The position numbers and the translations under genes are program-made. The notes beneath the pieces are model-generated. The model did not search any database and had not been told where the DNA came from. It saw nothing but the letters and a program-made list of their open reading frames with translations. A stretch of 64,000 nucleotides of DNA, taken from the NCBI GenBank assembly GCA_048359995.1, contig DBGCPK010000013.1, positions 3,850 through 67,849 on the forward strand. Reading direction: 5' to 3'. This DNA comes from UBA3210 sp048359995. Lineage in GTDB: Bacteria; Bacillota_I; Bacilli_A; RFN20; CAG-449. Each line of letters opens with the position of its first letter. Position 1 is the stretch's first letter. Of this stretch, positions 53,590 to 62,166 are shown one piece after another.

Positions 53590-53676
53590 GTGAATCGAAT
53601 CACGTTTTTATTATGCTCGGATATGGAAAAATTATTCGCGAAAGGCTATACTAAAAGCGAGGTGGAAAGAAAATGA
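53590..53676 (+). CDS. possible 28-aa peptide coupled to rsmD
   Basis: GTG at 53590 is preceded by TTGGAGGAACGC, a strong ribosome site, and opens a 28-codon frame (MNRITFLLCSDMEKLF and on) whose TGA overlaps the rsmD ATG (ATGA). It occupies the position of ylbG but is too short and not alignable by eye. It could be a coupling leader peptide. Confidence 0.4.
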   Translation: MNRITFLLCSDMEKLFAKGYTKSEVERK

Positions 53677-54215
53677 GGATTGTCGGAGGAAAATATCGTC
53701 ATCGTCTTATCGATTATCCGCCGGAAACGATCACGCGCCCGACGATGGACAAGGTCAGAGAAGCCTTGATGTCGGCAATCGGAGAAAATATCAAAGGGAG
53801 AAAGGTTCTCGATCTCTTCGCCGGTTCGGGAGCGCTCGGAATAGAAAGCCTGTCCAGAGGGGCGGAAGATTGCTTTTTCGTAGACAGCAACTCTTTCGCA
53901 ACGGAAACGATTGCCCGAAATATCCGCGCCGTCGGAGTCGAAGAAAAGACGAGAATCGAACGGAAAGACGCGATCGCTTTTTTAAAAGAAGAGCGAAGCG
54001 AAACGTTTTCTCTGGTTTTTCTCGATCCGCCGTATAAGAATAAGGAAATTTATTCGACGTGTATCGAACTTCTGAAAGAAAGAAATCTCCTCGCGGAAGA
54101 CGCGATACTGGTGGTTGAATCGGAAGAAGAAAGAGAGGAAGATCCCTATTTTGAAAAATTCCGCAGGTATCGTTACGGAAGAATTCACATCGGCATTTAT
54201 TGGAGGAAATTATGA
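53673..54215 (+). CDS. rsmD: 16S rRNA (guanine-966-N2)-methyltransferase
   Basis: A 180-aa SAM-dependent enzyme methylating G966 of 16S rRNA in the small subunit. It starts MRIVGGKYRHRLIDYP, the family hallmark. The SAM loop is VLDLFAGSGALGIESLSRGA, and the catalytic motif is LDPPYKN. Adjacent to coaD as in most bacteria, with a 4-nt overlap. Confidence 0.95.
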   Translation: MRIVGGKYRHRLIDYPPETITRPTMDKVREALMSAIGENIKGRKVLDLFAGSGALGIESLSRGAEDCFFVDSNSFATETIARNIRAVGVEEKTRIERKDAIAFLKEERSETFSLVFLDPPYKNKEIYSTCIELLKERNLLAEDAILVVESEEEREEDPYFEKFRRYRYGRIHIGIYWRKL

Positions 54216-54700
54216 AAACTGCTATTTACCCGGGAAGTTTTGACCCGATTACCAACGGACATCTCGATATCATTTCCCGCGCGGGAAAACTATTCGACCG
54301 ACTTTACGTTTGCGTGGCCGTCAATCCGGAGAAGACGTCGTATTTTACATCGGAAGAAAAAATAGCGATGCTGAAAGAAGCCACGAAGTCGATGCCGAAT
54401 GTCGAAATCACTTCCACATCGGGATTGGTGATGAAGAAAGCGAAAGAATTGAACGCGCAGGCTGTGGTGCGCGGACTTCGCGCGGTGAGCGATTTCGAAT
54501 TCGAATTCCAGTTGGCCGCGGCAAACGAATACATCGACCCCGAAATCGAAATGGTTTTTTTGATGTCATCGACGGGAAAAGGATTCATTTCTTCGAGCAA
54601 CGTCAAAGATTTCTTCTTTTCGGGGGTGGATATCTCTTTGCTTGTGCCTCCGATTGTGGTGGAAACATTTAAAGCAAAAGAAGAAAAGCGCAAAGGCTGA
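54212..54700 (+). CDS. coaD: phosphopantetheine adenylyltransferase
   Basis: Fourth step of coenzyme A synthesis. The nucleotidyltransferase motif is YPGSFDPITNGHLDII (TxGH), with VVRGLRAVSDFEFEFQ and the ISSSNVKD loop near the C-terminus. 162 aa. GGAGGAAATT fixes the ATG at 54212, which overlaps the rsmD stop. CoA made by this pathway also supplies the 4'-phosphopantetheine arm of AcpP at 61.3 kb. Confidence 0.96.
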   Translation: MKTAIYPGSFDPITNGHLDIISRAGKLFDRLYVCVAVNPEKTSYFTSEEKIAMLKEATKSMPNVEITSTSGLVMKKAKELNAQAVVRGLRAVSDFEFEFQLAAANEYIDPEIEMVFLMSSTGKGFISSSNVKDFFFSGVDISLLVPPIVVETFKAKEEKRKG

Positions 54701-55505
54701 AAAGAGCGATGCAAAATCGGGCTTTGAGGTATCCGAAAAGGCGGAAAGACGGATCGACCGATCGGATCTGGACGATGAGCGAAAGAGAAGTGAACGACAG
54801 GAGAAACATCAGTATCCGATAACTCGTTTCCGTGCCGATCTGACACAGGCGGATGTTGTTGTAAGAGAATTCGACCAAGCCGTTCAGGAGATAACGGTAA
54901 GGTTCATCGATCCAGTCGAAAAGAAATGCCAGCGAAGTGAAACTCAATAGCGAAAAGAGAATGACGAACAAGGAATAACCGGTTTGACGGATCACGGACA
55001 TCGTGTATTCCTCGTAACGGTATTCTTTTTCTTTCGAACACTTTTTTCGAAAAAAGCAATAGTATAGCATTTCGGAAGCCAAAAAGAGAAACAGAATTTC
55101 TTTCCGAAGCGGATGTTCTCTGAGAATTACCAAAAAGATAAAAGGGAAAGAGATTCCTCCGAAAGAGCGCAGAAGATTCTCTTTTTCCTCTTCTTCGACG
55201 ATTCCGGTGGATTTTAGGTAGTCAATGAACTGAACGTTACCCGGAACGCCGATGAGAACGATCAAAAAGATAGAAAATATTTCGAATAAACGATCGGCAT
55301 TTCTTTTCCGACACCAGCGGTGAAAATCGGGAATAAAACCGGATTTCAACAGCAAGTTCGTGAACAAAATGAAAGGAAAAAGGCTGATCAGGTAGCGGTT
55401 AAAGTACAACGTGTTCACGACGGAAAGAGAGTGAACGATTCTTTCGTTGAAGAGAAATAAAAAAACGAGATAGAGGAACAGAAAAACGATATACAATCTT
55501 TTCAT
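54669..55505 (-). CDS. YlbJ-like integral membrane protein
   Basis: About 278 aa with eight or so hydrophobic segments. Position beside coaD and the blocks LFPFILFTNLLLKSGF and IGVPGNVQFIDYL resemble YlbJ of Bacillus (Gate/nucleoside-recognition domain, required for sporulation), in which the corresponding block reads SGYPxGAKL. It is much shorter than YlbJ (about 400 aa) and inverted relative to the ylb run, so I regard it as a diverged relative. The ATG at 55505 is likely although its ribosome site is weak. It overlaps coaD by 32 nt. Confidence 0.6.
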   Translation of the reverse strand: MKRLYIVFLFLYLVFLFLFNERIVHSLSVVNTLYFNRYLISLFPFILFTNLLLKSGFIPDFHRWCRKRNADRLFEIFSIFLIVLIGVPGNVQFIDYLKSTGIVEEEEKENLLRSFGGISFPFIFLVILREHPLRKEILFLFLASEMLYYCFFRKKCSKEKEYRYEEYTMSVIRQTGYSLFVILFSLLSFTSLAFLFDWIDEPYRYLLNGLVEFSYNNIRLCQIGTETSYRILMFLLSFTSLSLIVQIRSVDPSFRLFGYLKARFCIALFSLCAFLLLL

Positions 55506-55592
55506 ATTTAAAGTTATGCGAACCGGATTTGGGCTTTTACCTAATTTCCGGAATTCTTTTCGCATATCTTACTTTGTAGAGAGGTAATTGCA

Positions 55593-55808
55593 ATGAAAAA
55601 TCAATCTAATTGTTCGTGTCCGTATAAATTTGATCCGATCGTCTTGCCTGTCAACGAAAGAGTATGCCACCGGAATTACTATGTGGAACAGCCGGTGATC
55701 ATTCCTTGCCAGACGAGGGTCGTCAATCACTATATTCCGCGTCCGACATATTACTATACCTATAATCAGGTGGAAGAAACGGTTTGCCACAATAAAAAGG
55801 ATCAATAA
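55593..55808 (+). CDS. CotD-like spore coat protein
   Basis: 71 aa, rich in Tyr, Pro, His and Cys: CSCPYKFDPIVLPVNERVCH, then PVIIPCQTRVVNHYIPRPTYYY. Bacillus CotD-type coat proteins share the P-x-VxP ... VxHxxPxH layout. No signal peptide. AGAGGTAATTGC precedes the ATG. A single-gene unit with its own terminator. Confidence 0.65.
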   Translation: MKNQSNCSCPYKFDPIVLPVNERVCHRNYYVEQPVIIPCQTRVVNHYIPRPTYYYTYNQVEETVCHNKKDQ

Positions 55809-55817
55809 ATCCGATGG

Positions 55818-55859
55818 GCATTTAGAGATGTTTTACAAATAAATCTAAATGCTTTTTTT
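55818..55859 (+). terminator. terminator of the CotD-like gene
   Basis: GCATTTAGA and TCTAAATGC pair across a 17-nt loop, followed by seven T. Confidence 0.82.
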
Positions 55860-55907
55860 ATGAAACGCTTTTTTGAAAAATCGAAAATTCAGCAAAAATT
55901 CTAAAAA

Positions 55908-55934
55908 AAAATTCCCCGACAGGGGAAATTTTTA
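55908..55934 (-). terminator. terminator of the 55932-56732 gene
   Basis: On the minus strand AATTTCCCC and GGGGAATT pair with loop TGTC (one bulge) and are followed by a long T-run. Confidence 0.82.
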
Positions 55935-56732
55935 AAGTCCGGAATGGAAGTTGCTCAATACCGTTGCGGCGGTGTTGTCGCCGTAGTTTCCGGTTATATT
56001 GTCGCAGAAACGGAAATCGATGAGTTCGTTTCCTTTATACTTGCAGATAAGCGGGAATTTCAAATCGTTAACGGCTTCCGACGGCGCAGTCGTGGTTAAT
56101 TCCCACGTATCGGTGTACTTGGCGTAATAGCCGTATTCATCGTAGAAATTGTCGCTGAATTCTTCATAGGCGTCGGAAGTGTAAAATTCGTAGAGGTGGG
56201 TGAGCAAATAGTTGAAATAAACCGCGCCCGAATCGTCTTCCCATTCTTTTTTGAGCATATTGTACTCGGATTCTTTATTTTCGTCCTCGCGGAAATCGAT
56301 GACGTAAAAGTGCTTCTGCTCTTCTCTTGTCAAAACATTGGAATAAAAAGTCTTAAACGTCGATTCGTTGGAATCGGAACGGATAAACAGAACATAGGTA
56401 TAACCGTCATACGTTTTCGAATTCAAAGCTGTGCCGGCGCTTTTGCCGTCCGGTTTCTTGCCCTCGGCGCATTCGTATTTCGGAATGCTGGAATAGATGT
56501 CGGAGTACAAATCCGAGAAAGAAACGCTTTTATGCGCATCGTAAAACTCTCCCGTCGTATCCGAATTCGCCAATCCCTTGATCCATTTCATCAAAGGGGA
56601 AGAGGAGGAGAATGAGAAAATCACGGCGAAAACGATGACAACGATCAAGACCGGCTGAATCCATCCGGTAGTCTTGATCCAATCCCATATTCTCTTGAAA
56701 AATCTTCCGATCGCTTTAAAAAATTTATCCAT
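55932..56732 (-). CDS. membrane-anchored protein of unknown function, 266 aa
   Basis: A basic N-terminus (KAIGRFFKRIWDWIK) and a single helix (about 27-43) anchor a 220-residue acidic outer domain. The domain has a stretch reading YTYVLFIRSDSNESTFKTFY and a following HFYVIDFRED, which is suggestive of a thioredoxin-like fold without the CxxC pair. GGGAGGTAATCG precedes the ATG. It is probably extracytoplasmic. No family recognised. Confidence 0.68.
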   Translation of the reverse strand: MDKFFKAIGRFFKRIWDWIKTTGWIQPVLIVVIVFAVIFSFSSSSPLMKWIKGLANSDTTGEFYDAHKSVSFSDLYSDIYSSIPKYECAEGKKPDGKSAGTALNSKTYDGYTYVLFIRSDSNESTFKTFYSNVLTREEQKHFYVIDFREDENKESEYNMLKKEWEDDSGAVYFNYLLTHLYEFYTSDAYEEFSDNFYDEYGYYAKYTDTWELTTTAPSEAVNDLKFPLICKYKGNELIDFRFCDNITGNYGDNTAATVLSNFHSGL

Positions 56733-56778
56733 CGATTACCTCCCGTTACAGGTGTTTTGTATCCCACGATATACGCTT

Positions 56779-56796
56779 TATAATGATATCATTATA
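56779..56796. promoter_or_regulatory. 18-bp perfect palindrome at a promoter
   Basis: TATAATGATATCATTATA reads the same on both strands and carries TATAAT at each end. On the minus strand TTAAAG lies 18 nt upstream of TATAAT (56796-56791), a plausible promoter for the 266-aa protein, so the palindrome may be an operator. Confidence 0.45.
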
Positions 56797-56950
56797 TAAT
56801 TTTCATTTCAACAACTTTAATTCCTTTTTTTTCACGAAGATTCTTTTTGTTCCGCTTTTCGCTTCCTCTTCTTAAATTGAGAAGAAAAGATATTTTTTTA
56901 TAGAAAAATTGCAGTGAAGTGCTAAAATAGTAGTGTTTTATGAGGTGAGT

Positions 56951-57988
56951 ATGAAAACTTTAAAAAAAATCAGGAAAAGGTTCAGCGATTTTTTCTACGA
57001 TCACCCCACTTTCCGCACCGTACTCGAATATCTGTTTACGGTATTGGGAGCCGTTCTTTCCGCTTTCGTGTTCGCTTTCGGTTTCAAATCGTTCATCGAT
57101 CCGATTATCGACGGAGAGGAAATCGGAACGCTGATTACGGGGGGAGCCGGAGGATTGGCGCAGATCATCGTCAAGTTATTCGATTTATGCGGATTTCCGA
57201 TCAATTCTATGGCGCCGTTCGGAAACTATTACTGGAATTATATTATTCAATCGGCGGCTTACGTACTGGTCAATATTCCGATTTTCGTTTTGGCGTATAA
57301 GAAAATAGGAAAAAAGTTTGCCGTATTTACCTTGATCAACGTCGCGTTCTACTTTATCATCGTCAATCTCCTTCCGTCGAACATCACCAATATGTTTTAC
57401 GTCTCGACCAAATACGAATTTAAAAACGACTTTTTGGCAAGGGCGATTTTCGCGGGGATTTGCACCGGAATTTCCAATACCATCGCTTTCAAATTCGAGC
57501 ATTCCGCCGGAGGAATCGACGCGATTTCGGTTTATTTCAACGGCAAGAGAAACCACATTTCCATCGGAAAGATCTCGATGATCATCAATGCATTGATCGT
57601 CATCGGGTATACGTTTCTTTCCATCATCAACGAGGGAGGAGATCTTTCCAGCACGACGATGGCTTTGTACAGTTGCGTTTACCTCTTTACTTCTTCGACC
57701 ATTCTCGACGTTTTGAGTTCGCGGGACAAAAAGAATCAGTTGCAGATCATCACTTCCAACCCTCAACTTCCGGATGTGCTGATCAACTATTTCCCGCACA
57801 GTTGCACGATCGTCAACGGGAAAGGGGCGTATACCAAGCAGGATAAACTGGTGATCTACATCGTTCTTTCGATCATCGAAGTCAAAAAAGCCATCAAAAT
57901 CATTCAGGAAATCGACCCGAATGCCTTTATCGAGATTACCAAAGTCGAACAGGTGGTCGGCAGATTTTTTATACAACCGCGGCGTTAA
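56951..57988 (+). CDS. YitT-family membrane protein
   Basis: 345 aa with an N-terminal YitT membrane domain (five or six helices, characteristic ITGGAGGLAQIIVK and the later FEHSAGGIDAISVYFN) and a C-terminal DUF2179 cytosolic domain (LQIITSNPQLPDVLI to PNAFIEITKVEQVVGRFF). The family is conserved in Firmicutes and its function is not settled. TGAGGTGAGT supports the ATG at 56951. It is 13 nt before gltX, an apparent operon. Confidence 0.9.
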   Translation: MKTLKKIRKRFSDFFYDHPTFRTVLEYLFTVLGAVLSAFVFAFGFKSFIDPIIDGEEIGTLITGGAGGLAQIIVKLFDLCGFPINSMAPFGNYYWNYIIQSAAYVLVNIPIFVLAYKKIGKKFAVFTLINVAFYFIIVNLLPSNITNMFYVSTKYEFKNDFLARAIFAGICTGISNTIAFKFEHSAGGIDAISVYFNGKRNHISIGKISMIINALIVIGYTFLSIINEGGDLSSTTMALYSCVYLFTSSTILDVLSSRDKKNQLQIITSNPQLPDVLINYFPHSCTIVNGKGAYTKQDKLVIYIVLSIIEVKKAIKIIQEIDPNAFIEITKVEQVVGRFFIQPRR

Positions 57989-58001
57989 AGGAGGAATAAA
58001 T

Positions 58002-59669
58002 ATGTATACGACAGAAGATTTAGCCGATTTGATTTTTCCCGATATCGAAATGACTATCGGCGATTTGGAAAGAAAATATCCGGAAAGAGACTTGCCTTCC
58101 GGCGCGGAAGTAACTCGTTTCGCCCCGTCGCCGACCGGATTTCTTCACACGGGAAGTCTTTTCACTTCTTTGGTGGCTCGGAAAGTCGCAGAGCAGTCGA
58201 AAGGCGTGTTTTTTATCCGCCTCGAAGATACCGACACCAAACGCGAGATCGAAGGATCGGGAAAAGATTTGATCGAGCAACTGAAAGTCTTCGGAGTTAT
58301 CCCCGATGAAGGGTATCTCGGAGATTCGGAAGAGGGAGATTACGGACCTTATCAGCAGTCGAAAAGAGGGGATATTTACAAAGTCGTTATCAAGGAACTG
58401 ATTCGAAGGAATCGCGCGTATCCTTGCTTTTGCTCCTGCGAGGATTTAGACGCGTTGAGAAAGAGTCAGGAAGAAAATAAAATCGTCCCCGGTTACTACG
58501 GACGTTATGCCCGATGCCGGAGTTTGACTTTGGATCAGCAAATCGAGAATATCCGAAAAGGAATGCCGTATGTCATCCGTTTCCGATCTATGGGAAATCA
58601 CAATGCCCGCGTCGAAGTACACGACGAGGTGCGGGGGCGTCTGTGGCTCAGCCAGAACGATCAGGACATCGTGATCCTGAAATCGGACGGGCTTCCGACT
58701 TATCACTTTGCCCATCTGGTCGACGATCATCTGATGAGAACGACCTGCGTTACCCGCGGCGAAGAATGGCTTCCTTCGCTTCCTCTGCATTTGGAACTCT
58801 TCGAGGCGATGAACTGGAAAGCGCCGAAGTACGCGCATCTTCCGGTGATCATGAAATTGGACAACGGCAACAAGAGAAAATTGTCGAAGCGCAAGGATAA
58901 CGAAGCGGCCTGTTCGTATTTCCTGAAAGACGGATATCCGGTCGAATCGTTGAAACAATATCTTTTTACGATCGCCAATTCGAATTACGAAGAATGGCAG
59001 ATGAAGAATCCCGATAAAGGGACAGAAGATTTCGTGTTTTCTTTTGATAAGATGAGTTTGGACGGCGCGTTGTTCGATATCGACAAATTGAAATTCTTTT
59101 CGAAAGAATATTTGAGTCGTTTAAGCGGCGCGGAGACGAAAGATTTTGTCAAAGAATACGCGTCGAAATACAATCGGGAACTTTACGATCTGATCGTCTT
59201 CGACGAGGAATATTTCACGGAGATCATGAACATCGAGAAAGATCGGGAAAATCCGCGAAAGGACTACGAAAAATGCGGCGATATTCTCGAAAAAGTCAAG
59301 TTTTTCTACCCGAATTACTTTGACTCGATCTTCCGAAACGGATTGCCTTATAACGAGAGTATCGAACGATCCGTCATCGTCGGCGTCCTGAACGATTTCG
59401 CCGATACGCTGAATTACCTCGTGTCCGAGCAGGAATGGTTTGCCAATCTCAAAAAGTTGGGCGTTCGGCACGGATTTGCCGAATCCAACAAGATATACAA
59501 GGCAAATAAAGAGGCTTATCTCGGTTCGATCAACGATGTCGCGGAGATGGTTCGCATCGCGTTGACGGGGTCTCGACAATCGCCGAATCTGTACTATATA
59601 CTCAACGTATTGAAAGAAGCCGAGATTCAAAGGAGAATTCGACTTTCCGTCGATTCGTTGAAAAGATAA
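58002..59669 (+). CDS. gltX: glutamyl-tRNA synthetase
   Basis: A class I aminoacyl-tRNA synthetase of 555 aa, longer than the usual 480. The HIGH motif is PSPTGFLHTG, LEDTDTKREIEGS follows, and the KMSKS loop is KRKLSKRKD. About 40 extra residues precede the HIGH motif (LADLIFPDIEMTIGDLERKY), as in a subgroup of clostridial and gut-Mollicutes enzymes. GGAGGAATAA fixes the ATG at 58002. Whether it charges tRNA-Gln as well depends on the presence of gatCAB elsewhere. Confidence 0.92.
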   Translation: MYTTEDLADLIFPDIEMTIGDLERKYPERDLPSGAEVTRFAPSPTGFLHTGSLFTSLVARKVAEQSKGVFFIRLEDTDTKREIEGSGKDLIEQLKVFGVIPDEGYLGDSEEGDYGPYQQSKRGDIYKVVIKELIRRNRAYPCFCSCEDLDALRKSQEENKIVPGYYGRYARCRSLTLDQQIENIRKGMPYVIRFRSMGNHNARVEVHDEVRGRLWLSQNDQDIVILKSDGLPTYHFAHLVDDHLMRTTCVTRGEEWLPSLPLHLELFEAMNWKAPKYAHLPVIMKLDNGNKRKLSKRKDNEAACSYFLKDGYPVESLKQYLFTIANSNYEEWQMKNPDKGTEDFVFSFDKMSLDGALFDIDKLKFFSKEYLSRLSGAETKDFVKEYASKYNRELYDLIVFDEEYFTEIMNIEKDRENPRKDYEKCGDILEKVKFFYPNYFDSIFRNGLPYNESIERSVIVGVLNDFADTLNYLVSEQEWFANLKKLGVRHGFAESNKIYKANKEAYLGSINDVAEMVRIALTGSRQSPNLYYILNVLKEAEIQRRIRLSVDSLKR

Positions 59670-59692
59670 GAAACCTGCGGGTTTCTTTTTTT
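59669..59692 (+). terminator. gltX terminator
   Basis: AGAAACC / GGTTTCT stem with a four-base loop and seven T. Confidence 0.88.
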
Positions 59693-59704
59693 CTATGAAT
59701 CTCT

Positions 59705-59710
59705 TATAAT
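59705..59710 (+). promoter_or_regulatory. -10 box of glpK
   Basis: TATAAT 24 nt before the glpK ATG, directly after the gltX terminator. The -35 box is poor, so an activator may be needed; no operator was recognised. Confidence 0.45.
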
Positions 59711-59733
59711 AGAAACAGGTGGGAAGAATTACT

Positions 59734-61212
59734 ATGGAATCGTATATTTTAGTCATCGATCAGGGGACGACCTCGACGAGGGCGATTCTCTTCGACCGGT
59801 ACGGAAAAATGGTCGCCAAAGCGCAAAGAGAGATCGAAAACATTTTCCCGCAGGCGGCGTGGGTGGAACAGGACGCATTGGAAATTTATGTCAGCGCTTT
59901 GGACGTCATTCACGAACTGGTCGTCAAAACGAATGTCAAAGCAGAACAGATCGTTTCGATCGGCATTACCAATCAAAGGGAAACTGCGATCGTCTGGGAC
60001 AAAAATACCGGACTTCCGATTTACAATGCCATCGTATGGCAGTCGAAGCAGACGCAGGAAATCTGCGCGAAAGTCAAAAAGCACGAAAAGACGATACGGG
60101 AAAAAACCGGTTTGATCGTGAACCCCTACTTTTCGGCAAGCAAATTCCGCTTTATCCTCGATCATGTCGAAAACGCTCAAGCGCGCGCGGAAAAAGGCGA
60201 ACTTTTATGCGGCACGGTCGACGCGTGGTTGCTTTACAAACTGACCGGAGGAAGAGAATTCAAAACGGATTATTCGAACGCTTCCCGCACGCTTTTATAC
60301 AACATTCATACGCTGAAATGGGACGAGGAATTATGCGCGATCTTTTCCGTTCCGATCGAAATGCTGCCCGAAGTATGCCCGTCTTCTTCCTTTTTCGGCT
60401 ATACCGGTGTGATCGATCAGAACGTACGTATTCCGATTACGAGCATCTGCGGCGACCAGCAAGCTTCGCTTTTCGGGCAGAATTGTTTTAAAAAAGGCGA
60501 AATCAAAAACACCTACGGAACCGGCTGTTTTATGCTGATGAATACAAAAGAAGAGATCGTGAACTCGAAAAACGGCTTGCTTTCCACGATCGCGTGGGGA
60601 ATCGGCGATACCGTCGAATACGCGTTGGAAGGATCGGTGCTGATCGGAGGCGCTTCGATGCAATGGCTTCGCGATCAACTGAAACTGATCCGATCGGCGG
60701 GGGAATCCGAGGAGATCGCCGCGAGAGTGAAAAACGACGAGGATATCTTCGTCGTGCCGGCTTTTGTCGGTTTGGGAACCCCTTATTGGGACAACAATGC
60801 GCGCGGGGCTATCTTCGGCTTAACAAGAGGGACAACGAGCGAAAATATCGTCAAGGCGACTTTGGAAAGCATCGCATATCAGTCGAAAGATGTGATCGAG
60901 GTGATGAAAAAAGAGGCGAAAGCGAAGATTAAAACTTTAAAAGTCGACGGCGGCGCGACGGAAAATCGTTACTTGATGCAATTTCAGTCCGATATACTCA
61001 ATGCGGTGATCAAGAGACCGACGATCGCTGAAACGACTGCTTTGGGCGCTTTCTATTTAGCGGGGCTTTCGGTGGGATTTTTCCGAAATTTAGATGAAAT
61101 TCGCGCTATTCACAGGTACCAGGACTACTATTATCCTCAAATGAACGGCGCGGAAAGGAAGGAAAAGTATCGGAAGTGGAAGAGGGCCATACGCGCGACA
61201 AGAATGTTTTGA
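59734..61212 (+). CDS. glpK: glycerol kinase
   Basis: Phosphorylates glycerol to glycerol-3-phosphate, which feeds PgsA and glycolysis. 492 aa of the FGGY family: phosphate-1 motif VIDQGTTSTRAILFD, VGITNQRET, the GTVDAWLLYKLTGG block, and GTTSENIVKATLESIAYQ with VDGGATENRYLMQFQ near the end. GGTGGGAAGAA supports the ATG at 59734. No facilitator or glpD gene lies next to it. Confidence 0.96.
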   Translation: MESYILVIDQGTTSTRAILFDRYGKMVAKAQREIENIFPQAAWVEQDALEIYVSALDVIHELVVKTNVKAEQIVSIGITNQRETAIVWDKNTGLPIYNAIVWQSKQTQEICAKVKKHEKTIREKTGLIVNPYFSASKFRFILDHVENAQARAEKGELLCGTVDAWLLYKLTGGREFKTDYSNASRTLLYNIHTLKWDEELCAIFSVPIEMLPEVCPSSSFFGYTGVIDQNVRIPITSICGDQQASLFGQNCFKKGEIKNTYGTGCFMLMNTKEEIVNSKNGLLSTIAWGIGDTVEYALEGSVLIGGASMQWLRDQLKLIRSAGESEEIAARVKNDEDIFVVPAFVGLGTPYWDNNARGAIFGLTRGTTSENIVKATLESIAYQSKDVIEVMKKEAKAKIKTLKVDGGATENRYLMQFQSDILNAVIKRPTIAETTALGAFYLAGLSVGFFRNLDEIRAIHRYQDYYYPQMNGAERKEKYRKWKRAIRATRMF

Positions 61213-61274
61213 GTTGCAAAAAAACCGTCATCGGATTATAATTGAATTCAGAAACGAGAAAGGAATACATTTTT

Positions 61275-61499
61275 ATGGATTTAACAAAAGAAGTCATCGC
61301 GAGTTTTACCAAAAGCGCAAAAAATAAAGAGATCAGTTTGGACAGCAATATCAAAGATCTCGGATTGGATTCGCTCGATATCGTCGACTTGCTGATGGAT
61401 ATGGAAGACAAATACGGAATCGAGTTTGAAAACGAGGAAATGGCCTCTATCGTAACGGTCGGGGACGTAATCAAAGCCATCGAGTTAAAAATAAAATAA
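61275..61499 (+). CDS. acpP: acyl carrier protein
   Basis: 74 aa. The phosphopantetheine attachment serine is in DLGLDSLDIVDL (the DSL motif), flanked by the four-helix ACP pattern and an acidic surface. AGAAAGGAATAC favours the ATG at 61275. It stands alone, not beside fab genes, and could serve fatty-acid or other acyl transfer. Confidence 0.93.
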   Translation: MDLTKEVIASFTKSAKNKEISLDSNIKDLGLDSLDIVDLLMDMEDKYGIEFENEEMASIVTVGDVIKAIELKIK

Positions 61500-61571
61500 T
61501 CGGCAAAATAACTTGAATTCGTCATTTTGATATGATAAACTCGTTTTTGCTCGTAGCAGAGCGATAAGTGT

Positions 61572-61647
61572 GCCTATCTAGCTCAGTCGGTAGAGCAATC
61601 GGCTGTTAACCGATCGGTCGTGGGTTCGAGTCCCTCGATAGGCGCCA
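61572..61647 (+). tRNA. tRNA-Asn (anticodon GTT)
   Basis: 76 nt. The acceptor GCCTATC pairs with GATAGGC, the D arm is TAGCTCAGTCGGTAGAGC, the anticodon loop CTGTTAA carries GTT, the T arm is GGGTTCGAGTCCC, and CCA is encoded. Confidence 0.96.
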
Positions 61648-61652
61648 TCTCC

Positions 61653-61729
61653 GGCCTATTGGAGAAGTGGCTTAACTCACATGCCTTTCACGCATGCACT
61701 CATGGGTTCGAATCCCGTATAGGTCACCA
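61653..61729 (+). tRNA. tRNA-Glu (anticodon TTC)
   Basis: 77 nt, five bases after tRNA-Asn. The acceptor GGCCTAT pairs with ATAGGTC (one G-U), the anticodon stem CATGC/GCATG encloses CTTTCAC with TTC, the T arm is GGGTTCGAATCCC, and CCA is encoded. Substrate of the GltX at 58 kb. Confidence 0.94.
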
Positions 61730-61740
61730 TTTTAAAGAAT

Positions 61741-61781
61741 AGGTTTGAAACAGTTAATTATGCTGTTTCAAACCTTTTTTT
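61741..61781 (+). terminator. terminator of the tRNA pair
   Basis: AGGTTTGAAACAG and CTGTTTCAAACCT form a perfect 13-bp stem followed by seven T. Confidence 0.95.
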
Positions 61782-61841
61782 GTGCCAAAATCAGAGGGTT
61801 GAGTCGTAAGCGTCAAAGATCTCCAAGTACGAACCGATGAA

Positions 61842-62051
61842 CTAAGAAAGATCAAATAATTTGAAAATATTCCAAGGCAAAAGAGAATCCAAGGCTTCAT
61901 CCGACATATTCGGTTTCATCAATTCTAAAACCTTAGCTATATACTTTTCACAATCCAGTAAATTCGCTCTGGCTGTTTGTTGAAGAGAAAAGATAATCGC
62001 AGAAGAAAAAGCACCGTCCGTAGTTGCATTGAACAAAAACTTTTTGTCCCA
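61842..62051 (-). pseudogene. IS66 transposase C-terminal remnant
   Basis: Only the last 70 or so codons remain (WDKKFLFNATTDGAFSSAII, then ARANLLDCEKYIAKVLE). They correspond to the end of IS66 transposases (NWLFSxTPxGAxASAxIYSLxETAKANGLxPYxYL). There is no start and no other IS66 gene nearby, so the rest was lost. It lies just after the tRNA pair at the edge of the second accessory patch. Confidence 0.7.
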
Positions 62052-62166
62052 CTAAAAATTTTTCCTATTCGTTTTAGTTTTTTTGAGAAAATCCCTTGAG
62101 AATCTTATATTTTAAGCCGTTTTATGATAAAATTGTGATTATCTATGAGGTAGTATATGATTATTT

